Part shown: positions 9,246 to 19,450 of the stretch, in pieces
Numbering within the stretch: the first letter of the stretch is position 1
Layout of the letters: each line of letters opens with the position of its first letter
Assembly (NCBI RefSeq): GCF_038007305.1
Contig: NZ_JBBOWV010000001.1
Coordinates: 248,001 to 312,000 of the forward strand
From: Solibacillus sp. FSL W7-1436
GTDB taxonomy: Bacteria; Bacillota; Bacilli; Bacillales_A; Planococcaceae
Direction of reading: 5' to 3'
DNA length: 64,000 nt
Program-made: the position numbers and the translations under genes
The notes under the pieces: generated by a model
Told to the model about the DNA's origin: nothing
Databases searched by the model: none
Seen by the model: only the letters and a program-made list of their open reading frames with translations

Positions 9246-10214
9246 ATGGATTATACAAATAAAACAAACCAATGGCTAGTAAAAAGTAGGAACTTTATTG
9301 TTCTTTTACTTTATATCATCCTTTTCTATTTCATTCCGCCTATTATTTTCGGTCTGTTTTTCGCTTACTTACTCTTTCCAGTATTCCTTTTCTTCAAGCA
9401 GCAGTTCAGACTGCCATTTTTTCTAGTCGTCATTATCCTTTCTGTATTTCTATTTTCTGTTATCGTCTCGGTTATTATGCTCATCATTCACAGCTTTATC
9501 ACCATTCTTCCTCAGCTGCAGTCAACACTCTTATCTTTGGACAGCACCTATATGAAACATCCGCTTCTTCCGTTTATTGTAGAAAAACTTCAAAGTTTAA
9601 TAAGGGACTTGCTGTTCTATACAATCAATTTTATAAAAAACAGTTTTCAATCTATATTTGAATTTTTCATTTTCATTGTGACATTCTACTTCGCGTTGAT
9701 GGAAAGCTATAAGAACCGGTTATGGTTTTTCGCTTATATTCCGAAAGCATACCGCACTACTTGGGCTCGCTACTTCCAAAAAGGAATGGAGCTTATTGGC
9801 CGCTTTATCGTAGTTGAGATGCAATTGTTTACGCTGACATTCATACTCTTATGTATAGGGTTTTACTTTTTGAAGTTTGAAGCATTTGTTATTAAGGCCT
9901 TTTTGATCGCTTTTGCAGACTGTCTGCCTTTCTTGGGAATCGGAATTTTCCTTATTCCAGTTTCTATTTATTACTTTATTGTAAACGAACCGATAATGGG
10001 CATTGCCATTCTGGTTCTGTACTTTATTGTACAAATGATAAGGCAGCTAACTGAATCAATGCTCTGGTCCCATACGTTGCACTTACGTATGATTCATACA
10101 TTTCTGATCAGCGCTGCCTCAGTTTTATTATTCGGTTTTTACGGAATCATCCTTAGTCCGATACTATTGATGATTGCCATTAAAGTGAAACAGCATGCTA
10201 TTTTTGAAAAATAA
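9246..10214 (+). CDS. AI-2E family (UPF0118) membrane protein, YtvI-like
   Basis: Integral membrane protein with about seven to eight hydrophobic helices and no soluble domain. The hydrophobic core ending in LRMIHTFLISAASVLLFGFYGIILSPILL resembles the C-terminal part of the AI-2E exporter/UPF0118 family; shown motifs are split here only for length. In B. subtilis the ytvI gene of this family also lies beside citZ and fxsA (ytwI), which supports the assignment; YtvI is a sporulation-linked protein of 371 residues, so this 322-residue copy is shorter. AGGAGTGAG precedes the ATG. It converges on fxsA and the two ends overlap by 17 nt with no terminator between. Transport substrate unknown. Confidence 0.68.
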   Translation: MDYTNKTNQWLVKSRNFIVLLLYIILFYFIPPIIFGLFFAYLLFPVFLFFKQQFRLPFFLVVIILSVFLFSVIVSVIMLIIHSFITILPQLQSTLLSLDSTYMKHPLLPFIVEKLQSLIRDLLFYTINFIKNSFQSIFEFFIFIVTFYFALMESYKNRLWFFAYIPKAYRTTWARYFQKGMELIGRFIVVEMQLFTLTFILLCIGFYFLKFEAFVIKAFLIAFADCLPFLGIGIFLIPVSIYYFIVNEPIMGIAILVLYFIVQMIRQLTESMLWSHTLHLRMIHTFLISAASVLLFGFYGIILSPILLMIAIKVKQHAIFEK

Positions 10215-10587
10215 CGACTTGTCCTTTTTTCATTTTTTTACGTAAAAAGTAAAAAATAACCGGCTTAAACAGGTTTCGTGTAATTCCCGAGATAAATAAT
10301 AACCCGAGAATATCCGTAATGAAGCCCGGTAATGCCAGAAGAATACCGCCAACAAAAATCATAAATGTTTCAATGACCGGTACTGCTGGTGGCTGGCCTT
10401 GCTGCATACTTTTTTGAATATCCTGGATAGATTTTGTACCACGTTTTTTTGCGATCAACAGTCCTGCTATAGATGTGAACATGATTAATAATAATGTATA
10501 AAAAACACCGATTGCGTTTCCAATTACGATAATCACCGCAATTTCAGCAAATACGAGTGCGAGTAATCCAAATAGAATCTTTTTCAT
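10198..10587 (-). CDS. fxsA: FxsA family membrane protein
   Basis: Small cytoplasmic-membrane protein (PF04186), 129 residues, with three to four helices. The conserved N-terminal helix, the KKRGTKSIQDIQKSMQQGQPP linker region and the GGILLALPGFITDILGLL segment are family hallmarks. E. coli FxsA (suppressor of F exclusion of T7) is the named member; B. subtilis calls it YtwI. Its molecular role is not established. Lies between pyk and the YtvI-like gene as in Bacillus, with its stop overlapping the end of the convergent neighbour. Confidence 0.82.
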   Translation of the reverse strand: MKKILFGLLALVFAEIAVIIVIGNAIGVFYTLLLIMFTSIAGLLIAKKRGTKSIQDIQKSMQQGQPPAVPVIETFMIFVGGILLALPGFITDILGLLFISGITRNLFKPVIFYFLRKKMKKGQVVIFQK

Positions 10588-10654
10588 TTATGAACCCCCT
10601 CTTCTTCTATTTTATACGAAACAGCAAAGAAAAAGTTTCAAAAAGAGGTTTTAC

Positions 10655-10701
10655 AATAAACAAAACCACCATTTCATTGTAAGAAACGGTGGTTTTGTTA
10701 T
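10655..10701 (-). terminator. Terminator after pyk
   Basis: Stem AAAACCACC (about 10662-10670) with GGTGGTTTT (10688-10696), extended by TTTC/GAAA, followed on the minus strand by TTTATTG. It separates pyk from fxsA. Confidence 0.75.
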
Positions 10702-10729
10702 ATTAAATTAGATTTAACCGTTATTAACC

Positions 10730-12490
10730 TTAAAGAACGCTCGCGTGTCCTTTATAAATGACACCAGTTTCAGCGTCCATTGTTATTTCCTGTCCATGCT
10801 GGATTAGAGTAGTCGCTTCTTTTACACCGACAATTACAGGAATGCCTAAGCTTAAGCCGACTACAGCAGCGTGGGATGTCAATCCGCCTTCTTCCGTAAT
10901 AATACCCGCACAGTTTTCAATTGCCGGCATCATTTCACGGTCAGACCCTACTGTTACAATAATGGCACCTTCTGTGTCGTAAGCTAACGCTTCTGCTGCA
11001 TTGTTGGCGATAATTGCATTACCAACAACCGACAATTTACCGATACCTTGACCACGTGCCAATAAGTCGCCAATTACATGAACTTTCATTAAGTTCGTTG
11101 TACCTGCTTCACCAACCGGAAGACCAGCAGTAATAACAACTACATCCCCATGGCTGACAAACTCATGTTTTAGCGCTTCATCAACTGATAACTCTAAAAT
11201 CTCATCTGTTGTAGAAACACGCTGCGTTAAAATTGGTTTAACGCCCCATACCAATGTTAATTTCTGTGCAACATTTGGCTGACTTGTAACTGCGATGATC
11301 GAAACACCCGGACGGTATTTTGCAATCATTCGTGCAGTATTTCCGCTTTCAGTCGGAGCTAATACTGCTTTAACACCAAGGTTAATCGAAGTATAGGCAA
11401 CTGCCTGAGAAATAGCTTCCGTCATATTCGCTTCTTTTTCACGGCTTCTTGTCGATACAATTGCACGGTAATCCAAAGCATCTTCTGTACGAATCGCGAT
11501 TTTGTTCATTGTCGCTACAGACTCTACCGGATAAAGACCTGCTGCTGTTTCACCGGAAAGCATGATGGCATCTGTACCATCCATAATTGCGTTTGCAACG
11601 TCTGAAGCTTCCGCACGAGTCGGACGTGGATTGCGCTGCATTGAGTCCAGCATTTGTGTAGCTGTAATGACAGGTTTGCCGACTTGGTTACATTTTTTGA
11701 TTAATGATTTTTGTACTAAAGGTACTTCTTCTGCAGGAATCTCTACACCTAAGTCCCCGCGCGCCACCATTAAACCGTCTGAAACCTCGATAATTTCATC
11801 GATGTTGTCAACGCCTTCCTGGTTTTCGATTTTAGGGATGATTTGAATGTGGCTGCCGTTATTTTGCTCCAGTAGCTCGCGAATTTCGAGTACATCCTTT
11901 GCAGTACGGACAAATGAAGCTGCGATGAAATCGATGCCTTGCTCAATTCCAAATAAAATATCTGCTGCATCTTTATCTGTAATACCAGGTAATTTCACAG
12001 AAACGCCCGGTACATTTACACCTTTTTTATTCTTTAAAATACCGGCATTTTCAACGATTGTATGGATTAACCCTTGCTCTGTATCTTTCGCAAGTACTCG
12101 TAATTCGATTAAACCGTCATCCAATAGGATAATATCGTTTTGGTCTACGTCTTCAATCAGCTGATCATATGTGATGGAGAAACGTGATTCATTTCCTAAA
12201 ACTTCTGTCATCGAAATATCGATTACTTGTCCTGTTACTAAATGCAACTCACCGTTTTCCATTGAGTGTGTTCTGATTTCAGGTCCTTTTGTGTCCAATA
12301 AAATTCCAACTGGTTTTTTCATGCGTTCTGCTGCATCACGAATTGCGGCGATACGGTTCGCATGTTCTTCGTGGTTTCCGTGTGAGAAGTTTAAACGGGC
12401 AACATTCATCCCTGCATCAATTAACTTTTCTAACATTTCTGGTGATTCACTAGCTGGTCCAATAGTACAAACAATTTTAGTTTTTCTCAT
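10730..12490 (-). CDS. pyk: Pyruvate kinase with C-terminal PEP-utiliser-like domain
   Basis: Last step of glycolysis: PEP plus ADP to pyruvate plus ATP. The barrel shows [17 protein letters not shown] and the active-site stretch [22 protein letters not shown] and ATQMLDSM follow. The last ~110 residues ([15 protein letters not shown] to [18 protein letters not shown] region) form the extra PEP-utilising-enzyme-like domain found in Bacillus pyruvate kinases. 586 residues, as in B. subtilis (585). I chose ATG at 12490 with GGAG 11 nt upstream, rather than the ATG at 12517. It begins 28 nt after the pfkA stop, so the two form one operon. Confidence 0.95.
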   Translation of the reverse strand: MRKTKIVCTIGPASESPEMLEKLIDAGMNVARLNFSHGNHEEHANRIAAIRDAAERMKKPVGILLDTKGPEIRTHSMENGELHLVTGQVIDISMTEVLGNESRFSITYDQLIEDVDQNDIILLDDGLIELRVLAKDTEQGLIHTIVENAGILKNKKGVNVPGVSVKLPGITDKDAADILFGIEQGIDFIAASFVRTAKDVLEIRELLEQNNGSHIQIIPKIENQEGVDNIDEIIEVSDGLMVARGDLGVEIPAEEVPLVQKSLIKKCNQVGKPVITATQMLDSMQRNPRPTRAEASDVANAIMDGTDAIMLSGETAAGLYPVESVATMNKIAIRTEDALDYRAIVSTRSREKEANMTEAISQAVAYTSINLGVKAVLAPTESGNTARMIAKYRPGVSIIAVTSQPNVAQKLTLVWGVKPILTQRVSTTDEILELSVDEALKHEFVSHGDVVVITAGLPVGEAGTTNLMKVHVIGDLLARGQGIGKLSVVGNAIIANNAAEALAYDTEGAIIVTVGSDREMMPAIENCAGIITEEGGLTSHAAVVGLSLGIPVIVGVKEATTLIQHGQEITMDAETGVIYKGHASVL

Positions 12491-12518
12491 AGTTTTGTCA
12501 TCTCCGTTTTTATGCACT

Positions 12519-13541
<1,023 letters not shown>

Positions 13542-13571
13542 CTATTCTAGAAAACAAATTGTAAAGCTTTT

Positions 13572-13612
13572 GAAAAAAATGAAGAATGCGTTCTCACGCA
13601 TTCTTCAAAGTA
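13572..13612 (-). terminator. Terminator after accA
   Basis: Perfect 10-bp stem GAAGAATGCG (13581-13590) and CGCATTCTTC (13597-13606), then a T-rich run on the minus strand. It splits gntR-accD-accA from pfkA-pyk. Confidence 0.85.
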
Positions 13613-13633
13613 TACTACTGTTATAAAACAACC

Positions 13634-14590
13634 TTATTGTTCTATATACTGTCCAATATTTTTAAATTTCATATAACGATTTTCAACTAATTCATCGGCG
13701 CTCTCTTTATTTAAGTCATTTAGTACACTTGTAAGATATTGTTTCATAAAAATTGCCTGCTGTTCAATATCCTTATGGGCACCACCGGCAACTTCCGGTA
13801 TAATCCCATCAATAACTTTTAGCTGCTTTAAATCAAGGGCTGTTATTTTCATCGCTTCAGCCGCCTCTTTAGCATAGCTTGCATCTTTCCATAAAATTGA
13901 TGCAGCGCCTTCAGGAGAAATAACCGAATACGTTGAATTTTCAAGCATCAAAATCTTATTTGCAACTCCAAGTGCAAGTGCGCCGCCACTACCGCCTTCA
14001 CCAATTACAATACTAATGATTGGTACCCGAATACCGGCCATTTCAAACAAATTACGCGCAATTGCTTCACTTTGACCGCGTTCCTCAGCTGCTTTACCAG
14101 GATACGCACCTTTCGTATCGATAAAGCAAATAATTGGGCGTTTGAATTTTTCTGCCTGTTTCATTAAACGTAATGCCTTTCGGTAGCCTTCAGGATGGGG
14201 CATACCAAAATTGCGGCGAATATTTTCCTTTGTCGTTTTTCCGCGCTGGTGACCAATAATCGTAATTGGCTGACCATTGAATGAAGCAATCCCGCCAACA
14301 ATCGCTGCATCATCTTTAAATGTACGATCGCCATGCACTTCGATAAAATCTTCAAAAATACGTTCAATATATTCAAGTGTCGTCGGACGGTCAGCATGTC
14401 GGGCTACTTGCACACGGTGCCAAGGCTCCATATTTGCATAGACGTTTTTTTCAAGTTCCTGCAAGCGTGTTTCCAGCTTGTCAATTTCCCCGCTCATATC
14501 CACATCCGCTTCCGTGGCAATTGTTTTTAACTCTACAATTTTTTCACGAAGTTTTACAACCGGTTCTTCAAATGCCATTAATTTAGACAT
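13634..14590 (-). CDS. accA: Acetyl-CoA carboxylase carboxyltransferase subunit alpha
   Basis: Forms the carboxyltransferase with AccD, moving CO2 from carboxybiotin to acetyl-CoA to make malonyl-CoA for fatty-acid synthesis. The N-terminal coiled region is followed by the crotonase-like core with [21 protein letters not shown] and [12 protein letters not shown] (both listed only by key part). 318 residues matches the family. I chose ATG at 14590, which overlaps the accD stop by 8 nt and has GGGAGG 8 nt upstream; longer frames run into accD without a ribosome site. BCCP and biotin carboxylase are not in the window. Confidence 0.95.
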   Translation of the reverse strand: MSKLMAFEEPVVKLREKIVELKTIATEADVDMSGEIDKLETRLQELEKNVYANMEPWHRVQVARHADRPTTLEYIERIFEDFIEVHGDRTFKDDAAIVGGIASFNGQPITIIGHQRGKTTKENIRRNFGMPHPEGYRKALRLMKQAEKFKRPIICFIDTKGAYPGKAAEERGQSEAIARNLFEMAGIRVPIISIVIGEGGSGGALALGVANKILMLENSTYSVISPEGAASILWKDASYAKEAAEAMKITALDLKQLKVIDGIIPEVAGGAHKDIEQQAIFMKQYLTSVLNDLNKESADELVENRYMKFKNIGQYIEQ

Positions 14591-15455
14591 GCGATACGCC
14601 TCCCTGTACATGCAGCTTAACAATTGTTGCAATTTTGTCGCGCATTTCTGTCCGGTTAAAAATTGCATCAAGCTGTCCATGATCTAATAAAAATTCTGCT
14701 GTCTGGAAATCATCCGGTAACTTTTCACGTACCGTCTGTTCTATTACACGACGTCCCGCAAATCCAATCAGACTTTGAGGCTCTGCAATATTATAATCGC
14801 CTATCGATGCAAAACTAGCCGATACACCACCAGTAGTCGGATGCGTCAAAATTGAAATATATAGTAAGCCATTCTCGCTATGGCGTTTTAAAGCAACACT
14901 CGTTTTTGCCATTTGCATTAATGACAATACCCCTTCTTGCATACGCGCACCGCCACTTGCCGTAAAGATAATGAACGGCACCTTCAGCTCTGTAGCCTTT
15001 TCTACAGCACGTGTAATTTTCTCGCCAACAACCGATCCCATCGATCCCATACGGAAGTGCGAATCCATTACAGCAACAACGACCTGCATCCCTTTTAGTG
15101 CACCTACACCTGTTAATACAGCTTCGTTCAATCCTGTTTTCTTAATATCTGCCTGCACTTTTTCCACATAGGCAGGGAAGTTTAACGGATTTGTAGTTTG
15201 AAGATGATCATCCATTGAAACAAATGAACCCTCATCTAAAAAACAGGCAATTCTTTCATTGGCATTTAAACTAAAGTGATGCTGGCAATTTGCGCATACT
15301 TTCAAGTTTTTTTCGAGTTCTTTTGTGACATGTATCGTTTTGCATTTAGGACATTTTGTCACGATGCCTTCCGGAAAAGATTTTTCATCTTCTTTTTTAG
15401 TAATATTATCTGTATTTTTTTTACGACTAATTGTAAATAAATCACGAATCGCCAT
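14583..15455 (-). CDS. accD: Acetyl-CoA carboxylase carboxyltransferase subunit beta
   Basis: Partner of AccA in malonyl-CoA synthesis. The N-terminal zinc ribbon has Cys35-Cys38 and Cys54-Cys57; the oxyanion stretch SGGARMQEG and [12 protein letters not shown] follow. 290 residues, the same as B. subtilis AccD. GGGGG precedes the ATG. The gene starts 26 nt after the stop of a GntR regulator, so the regulator and both carboxylase subunits are likely one transcript. Confidence 0.95.
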   Translation of the reverse strand: MAIRDLFTISRKKNTDNITKKEDEKSFPEGIVTKCPKCKTIHVTKELEKNLKVCANCQHHFSLNANERIACFLDEGSFVSMDDHLQTTNPLNFPAYVEKVQADIKKTGLNEAVLTGVGALKGMQVVVAVMDSHFRMGSMGSVVGEKITRAVEKATELKVPFIIFTASGGARMQEGVLSLMQMAKTSVALKRHSENGLLYISILTHPTTGGVSASFASIGDYNIAEPQSLIGFAGRRVIEQTVREKLPDDFQTAEFLLDHGQLDAIFNRTEMRDKIATIVKLHVQGGVSHV

Positions 15456-15481
15456 CGTAATCCCCCTTTATATTCACATAA

Positions 15482-16117
15482 TCATTCTTTAATAATGACC
15501 ATCCATTTTTCATATGAATCAATTGCTTCATCCAAATAGCCCATTTGCAATGAAGCAAGCAGTATTTTTAATTCCATTTTCTCTTCTTCTGTAATTTCAT
15601 TTGCCAATAGATTGTTACTGAAAGAAAGAAGCTGGAGCCAAATTTTTAAGGCAAGTCGGTTACCTGAAACGATCATACACTCACGAAGTATGTCTTCTCT
15701 TTTTAACTCCTGCCCAAGCTCTACCTTTACAAAAAAGCTCTGCCAAATCGGCAGTGCGCTCAAATTGTCAGACTTGCAAATAATTCGAATCGCTTCTTTT
15801 TCATGCATTTCTCTCGTTGCATGTACATCCGCAATCGATTTTTCGTCCTGCAAAATAAACGATCCGACAATTTCAACAAACTGATGGTGCTGCATACTCG
15901 CCAAATACGTACCACCGCCATGCCTTGTTTCGATTAAGCCCAGCAGCTCCAGGCTGCGTAAAGCCTCCCGTACCGAAGACCTTCCCACTTGCAGCTGCTC
16001 GCTTAACATTCTTTCTGAAGGAAGTTTTTGCCCTTCCTGTATATTTTGTTCCGCAATTAAATCATGCAGTTGCTTAACAATTTGAATAAACATCTTTTTT
16101 GCGGGCTTATCTTCCAC
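15482..16117 (-). CDS. GntR-family (FadR-like) transcriptional regulator
   Basis: DNA-binding repressor with an N-terminal winged helix (IQEGQKLPSERMLSEQLQVG, then SSVREALRSLELLGLIETRHGGGTY split around residue 50) and a C-terminal all-helical effector domain of the FCD/FadR type. The shape and the place next to accDA suggest control of fatty-acid initiation, perhaps by acyl-CoA. I chose GTG at 16117 because GAGGTG lies 6 nt upstream; in-frame ATGs at 16150 and 16162 lack a ribosome site and the outer one abuts the operator. Its promoter carries a palindrome of FadR type just after the start point, so it probably represses itself. B. subtilis has a malic enzyme gene here instead. Confidence 0.78.
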   Translation of the reverse strand: MEDKPAKKMFIQIVKQLHDLIAEQNIQEGQKLPSERMLSEQLQVGRSSVREALRSLELLGLIETRHGGGTYLASMQHHQFVEIVGSFILQDEKSIADVHATREMHEKEAIRIICKSDNLSALPIWQSFFVKVELGQELKREDILRECMIVSGNRLALKIWLQLLSFSNNLLANEITEEEKMELKILLASLQMGYLDEAIDSYEKWMVIIKE

Positions 16118-16162
16118 ATTTTTCACCTCACCGTGACTGCCGCTTTCCATTATTATTAACAA

Positions 16163-16179
16163 AAGTGGTCAGACCAGTT
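16163..16179 (-). promoter_or_regulatory. FadR-type operator before gntR-accDA
   Basis: AAGTGGTCAGACCAGTT is a 17-nt palindrome, perfect over the 11-nt core TGGTCnGACCA, which is the half-site pattern of FadR-subfamily GntR regulators. It lies a few bases downstream of the predicted start point, a good place for repression. Confidence 0.6.
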
Positions 16180-16188
16180 ACTAAAGTA

Positions 16189-16217
16189 AGGATACAAAAA
16201 GTTTTTCATATTGTAAA
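16189..16217 (-). promoter_or_regulatory. Promoter of the gntR-accD-accA operon
   Basis: On the minus strand TTTACA (16212-16217), 17 nt, TATCCT (16189-16194). Start point near 16182, so the palindrome at 16163-16179 overlaps the first transcribed bases. Confidence 0.5.
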
Positions 16218-16310
16218 GAGAAAATATAAAACTTATATTTTATATATAATAAAATTTGCGAATATATAACCAGATTTATGTTTTTTCGATAAATTTAGAT
16301 GAATCCATAT

Positions 16311-16350
16311 AAAAAGAGCGCCTCTAAAGCTAGTAGAAGGCGCTCTTTAA
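16311..16350 (-). terminator. Terminator after dnaE
   Basis: Perfect 10-bp stem AAAGAGCGCC (16313-16322) with GGCGCTCTTT (16339-16348), followed by five T on the minus strand. Confidence 0.85.
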
Positions 16351-16356
16351 AACTAT

Positions 16357-19300
16357 TTATTTTATAATAATCTGTTTAACTTTAATTTGTTGTTTATTAA
16401 ATCGATGCTCGTAAAAACCTTCGATATAAAGCAATCCCTCTTCCCGGATTTTCCCGACTACTTGCTCATATTCTTTCGGAAACAATGTTAAAGATACAAT
16501 TCCAAACTCATCTTCCATTTGAACAAATGCCATCAGCTCACCGCGCTTTGTACGGAGTTGCCGCATTTCCCGAACTTGACCGATCATTTTTACGAATGCG
16601 TTGTCCTTAAGCTGCGCCAAAGTTTGAACAGTTGCCGTAACTTCCGGAAAACGGCTGCGTAATTTAACGATTGGATGATCGGATAGATAAAAACCGAGTA
16701 CATCCTTTTCGTACTGGAGTTTTATTTTTTCCGGCATTGGGGATGTTTCACTATATTTCGGTTTACCGAATGCAAGCAATGCTCCTTCGAACAAATCATC
16801 CCCGCCCGGCCGTACAAAATCGGCCTGTTTTTGTGCACCTTCGATTGTAGCGAGCAATGTGGCACGATCTTTGCCGAACTCATCTAGTGCCCCTGCTTTA
16901 ATGAGCGGTTCGATAACTTTTCTGTTGAAATTCTTTGTCGTCAACGTTACAGCCAAATCAAATATAGAATCAAACGGCTTTTGCCTTTCTTCACGAGCAA
17001 TTAGCAGTTTTTGCATAAATGGCTGCGGTACACCTTTAATCGCAGACAGACTAAATCGGATTTTCCCGCTTTCCACTTTAAAGTGACGCATACTCCGATT
17101 AATCGACGGCGGCAAAATTTCGATTCCTCTTGCTTTTGCCTCCATTATAGTTTGGGCAAGCTTTTCCGTATTACCAGTTGCATTTGTCAGGAGAGCAGCA
17201 TAAAAATTGACCGGATAATTGGCTTTCAAATATGCCATCTGGTAGGAGATGACACTATAGGCAACGGCATGACTTTTCGGGAAGCCATAATCGGCAAACC
17301 TGACAATCAATGCATACACTTCTTCCGCCACCTGCTCGGTATAGCCTTTTGTTAAAGCGCCTTTTACGAAAGTGGCCCGCTGCTGTTCCAGTACATCCCG
17401 CTTCTTTTTACTCACAGCACGGCGGAGTAAATCAGCCTGTCCAAAAGAAAATCCTGCCATCACATTTGCAATGCGCATGATTTGCTCCTGATAAATAATA
17501 ACACCGTAAGTCTCTTCCAAAATCGGCGTTAAATGCGGGTGTGGCATGATGACCTGCTCTTTTTTATGTTTTCTTCTTGCATACATCGGAATAAATTCCA
17601 TCGGGCCCGGTCGATACAGTGCATTGACCGCAACAATATCTAAAAAGTGGGTCGGTTGAATTTCACGTAGTGCATTTTTCATGCCATCCGACTCCAGCTG
17701 GAAAATACCATTCGTGTCGCCATTTTGTAAAAGCTCAAATGTCTTTCCATCATGGAGCGGAATTTGATTAAAATTGATTTGCGTATTATGGGTAAACTGA
17801 ATCGACTTCCGTATTTGCTCTAAAATCGTTAAATTACGGAGCCCTAAAAAATCAATTTTCAATAATCCGTTTTGCTCCACTTCCTGCATCGGCCACTGCG
17901 TTAAAAATATTCCGTCATGTCCTTCTTCGATTGGTACGACATCGACTAATGGAACAGGACTCAATACGACCCCTGCTGCGTGTGTCGACGCATTCCTTGG
18001 AAGTCCTTCCAATCGAAGAGATGTTTGAAACCACTTTTGGCGTATAGGCTCTGCTGTAACCCATGCTCTCAAGTTTTCCGACATTGCATATGCTTCCTTC
18101 AATGTAATGCCGTGCTTATTCGGTATCAGCTTAGATATCATGTCCAGTGCTTCATTTTCAAAATTGAACATACGGGCAACATCACGGGCAACCGCCTTGG
18201 CAGATAGTGTTCCGAACGTAATAATTTGTGCGACATATTGTTTGCCGTATTTTTTCGCAACATACTGAATGACTTCATGCCGTCTCGTATCTAAAAAATC
18301 GATATCGATATCCGGCAGTGTAATACGCTCCGGATTTAAGAACCGTTCAAACAGCAAATCGTATTGCAATGGGTCCACCTGGGTAATCTCGAGTGCAAAT
18401 GCGACAAGAGAAGACGCGGAAGAACCACGGCCAGGACCTGTTAAAATTTGCGCTTCACGTGCAAACCGCATAAAGTCGGCTACAATGAGAAAATAATCCG
18501 AATAGCCCATCGACTGAATAACATGAAGCTCATAATTCATCCGTTCAACATACTGAGTTGGCAATGTGTGCATATTTAAACGTCGCTGTAAACCAGCCAC
18601 TACTTGCTGCTGCAGCAAGTTTTCCGCCGTCTCCCCTTCGCCAACAGGAAACTTCGGCATATAAACATTATTTGTATTGATTTCAATTTGACAGCTCAGT
18701 AATAAATTTTCCATTTGCACGAGCCATTGTTGCTGATCATGAAACTTCTGCTGCCACTGTTCAGCCGTCAGTAAATGATTCCCCTGTTTATTGCTTTCTA
18801 CTGCATCACTCAGTTTGACACCGGTATGGATAGCTTGTGCCACTTCATAGGCAAAAAAATCCTCGTCATTAAAAAACAGACTTTCATGAGTTGCAACAAT
18901 AGGAAGAGCATTTTTTTCAGCGAGCAGCACTGCCGAACTTTCCAAATCTGCTGTGTCGGCTAAACGGGAAATACCGATATATATTTCATCCGGGTAAGCC
19001 TGAATAACTTCTTTCAATATTGGCTCCGCTTCCTGCTTCAGCCATAACCCCTGCTGCTCAAGCGCGGGAATCATAAAAGCAATCCCCTTTCCATATGCTA
19101 ACAGCCATCTCAACGGAATCGTCTGCTCCGGCCGAATGGAAATACTGCTGGAAATTTTCAACAAATTACGATACCCTTCGTTTGTTTTTGCATATAAAAC
19201 AAGCGGCAATGATTGCTCTTCCGACAATTCGAGCTGAATCGTCAAGCCTGCTACCGGATGAATACCGGACCTTTTCATTTCAAACCAAAAAGGCAAAAGA

Positions 19301-19431
19301 CCGTACAATTTCGTATTAACAATTGCACAGCTTTTTGCCTTTTGCTGATGTAAAAAAGGGATGAGCTCTTCGATACGAATTGTACTTTTCAATAAATCGG
19401 CACTTGTCCGTACTTGCGGATATACAGTCAC
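16357..19431 (-). CDS. dnaE: DNA polymerase III alpha subunit DnaE (reduced form)
   Basis: Replicative polymerase of the DnaE3 type, used in Gram-positives to extend primers. The PHP domain is N-terminal, then the C-family palm with TGPGRGSSASS (331-341) and catalytic PDIDIDF (373-379), ITFGTLSAKA, the fingers, a helix-hairpin-helix stretch, and an OB fold ending at the stop. At 1024 residues it is about 90 shorter than B. subtilis DnaE (1115): the part after the OB fold is missing. The PHP metal motifs are also lost (see findings). Start is GTG at 19431 with GGAGGG 7-8 nt upstream. Follows nrnA by 19 nt as an operon. Confidence 0.92.
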   Translation of the reverse strand: MTVYPQVRTSADLLKSTIRIEELIPFLHQQKAKSCAIVNTKLYGLLPFWFEMKRSGIHPVAGLTIQLELSEEQSLPLVLYAKTNEGYRNLLKISSSISIRPEQTIPLRWLLAYGKGIAFMIPALEQQGLWLKQEAEPILKEVIQAYPDEIYIGISRLADTADLESSAVLLAEKNALPIVATHESLFFNDEDFFAYEVAQAIHTGVKLSDAVESNKQGNHLLTAEQWQQKFHDQQQWLVQMENLLLSCQIEINTNNVYMPKFPVGEGETAENLLQQQVVAGLQRRLNMHTLPTQYVERMNYELHVIQSMGYSDYFLIVADFMRFAREAQILTGPGRGSSASSLVAFALEITQVDPLQYDLLFERFLNPERITLPDIDIDFLDTRRHEVIQYVAKKYGKQYVAQIITFGTLSAKAVARDVARMFNFENEALDMISKLIPNKHGITLKEAYAMSENLRAWVTAEPIRQKWFQTSLRLEGLPRNASTHAAGVVLSPVPLVDVVPIEEGHDGIFLTQWPMQEVEQNGLLKIDFLGLRNLTILEQIRKSIQFTHNTQINFNQIPLHDGKTFELLQNGDTNGIFQLESDGMKNALREIQPTHFLDIVAVNALYRPGPMEFIPMYARRKHKKEQVIMPHPHLTPILEETYGVIIYQEQIMRIANVMAGFSFGQADLLRRAVSKKKRDVLEQQRATFVKGALTKGYTEQVAEEVYALIVRFADYGFPKSHAVAYSVISYQMAYLKANYPVNFYAALLTNATGNTEKLAQTIMEAKARGIEILPPSINRSMRHFKVESGKIRFSLSAIKGVPQPFMQKLLIAREERQKPFDSIFDLAVTLTTKNFNRKVIEPLIKAGALDEFGKDRATLLATIEGAQKQADFVRPGGDDLFEGALLAFGKPKYSETSPMPEKIKLQYEKDVLGFYLSDHPIVKLRSRFPEVTATVQTLAQLKDNAFVKMIGQVREMRQLRTKRGELMAFVQMEDEFGIVSLTLFPKEYEQVVGKIREEGLLYIEGFYEHRFNKQQIKVKQIIIK

Positions 19432-19450
19432 CCATCATCCCTCCATCATA

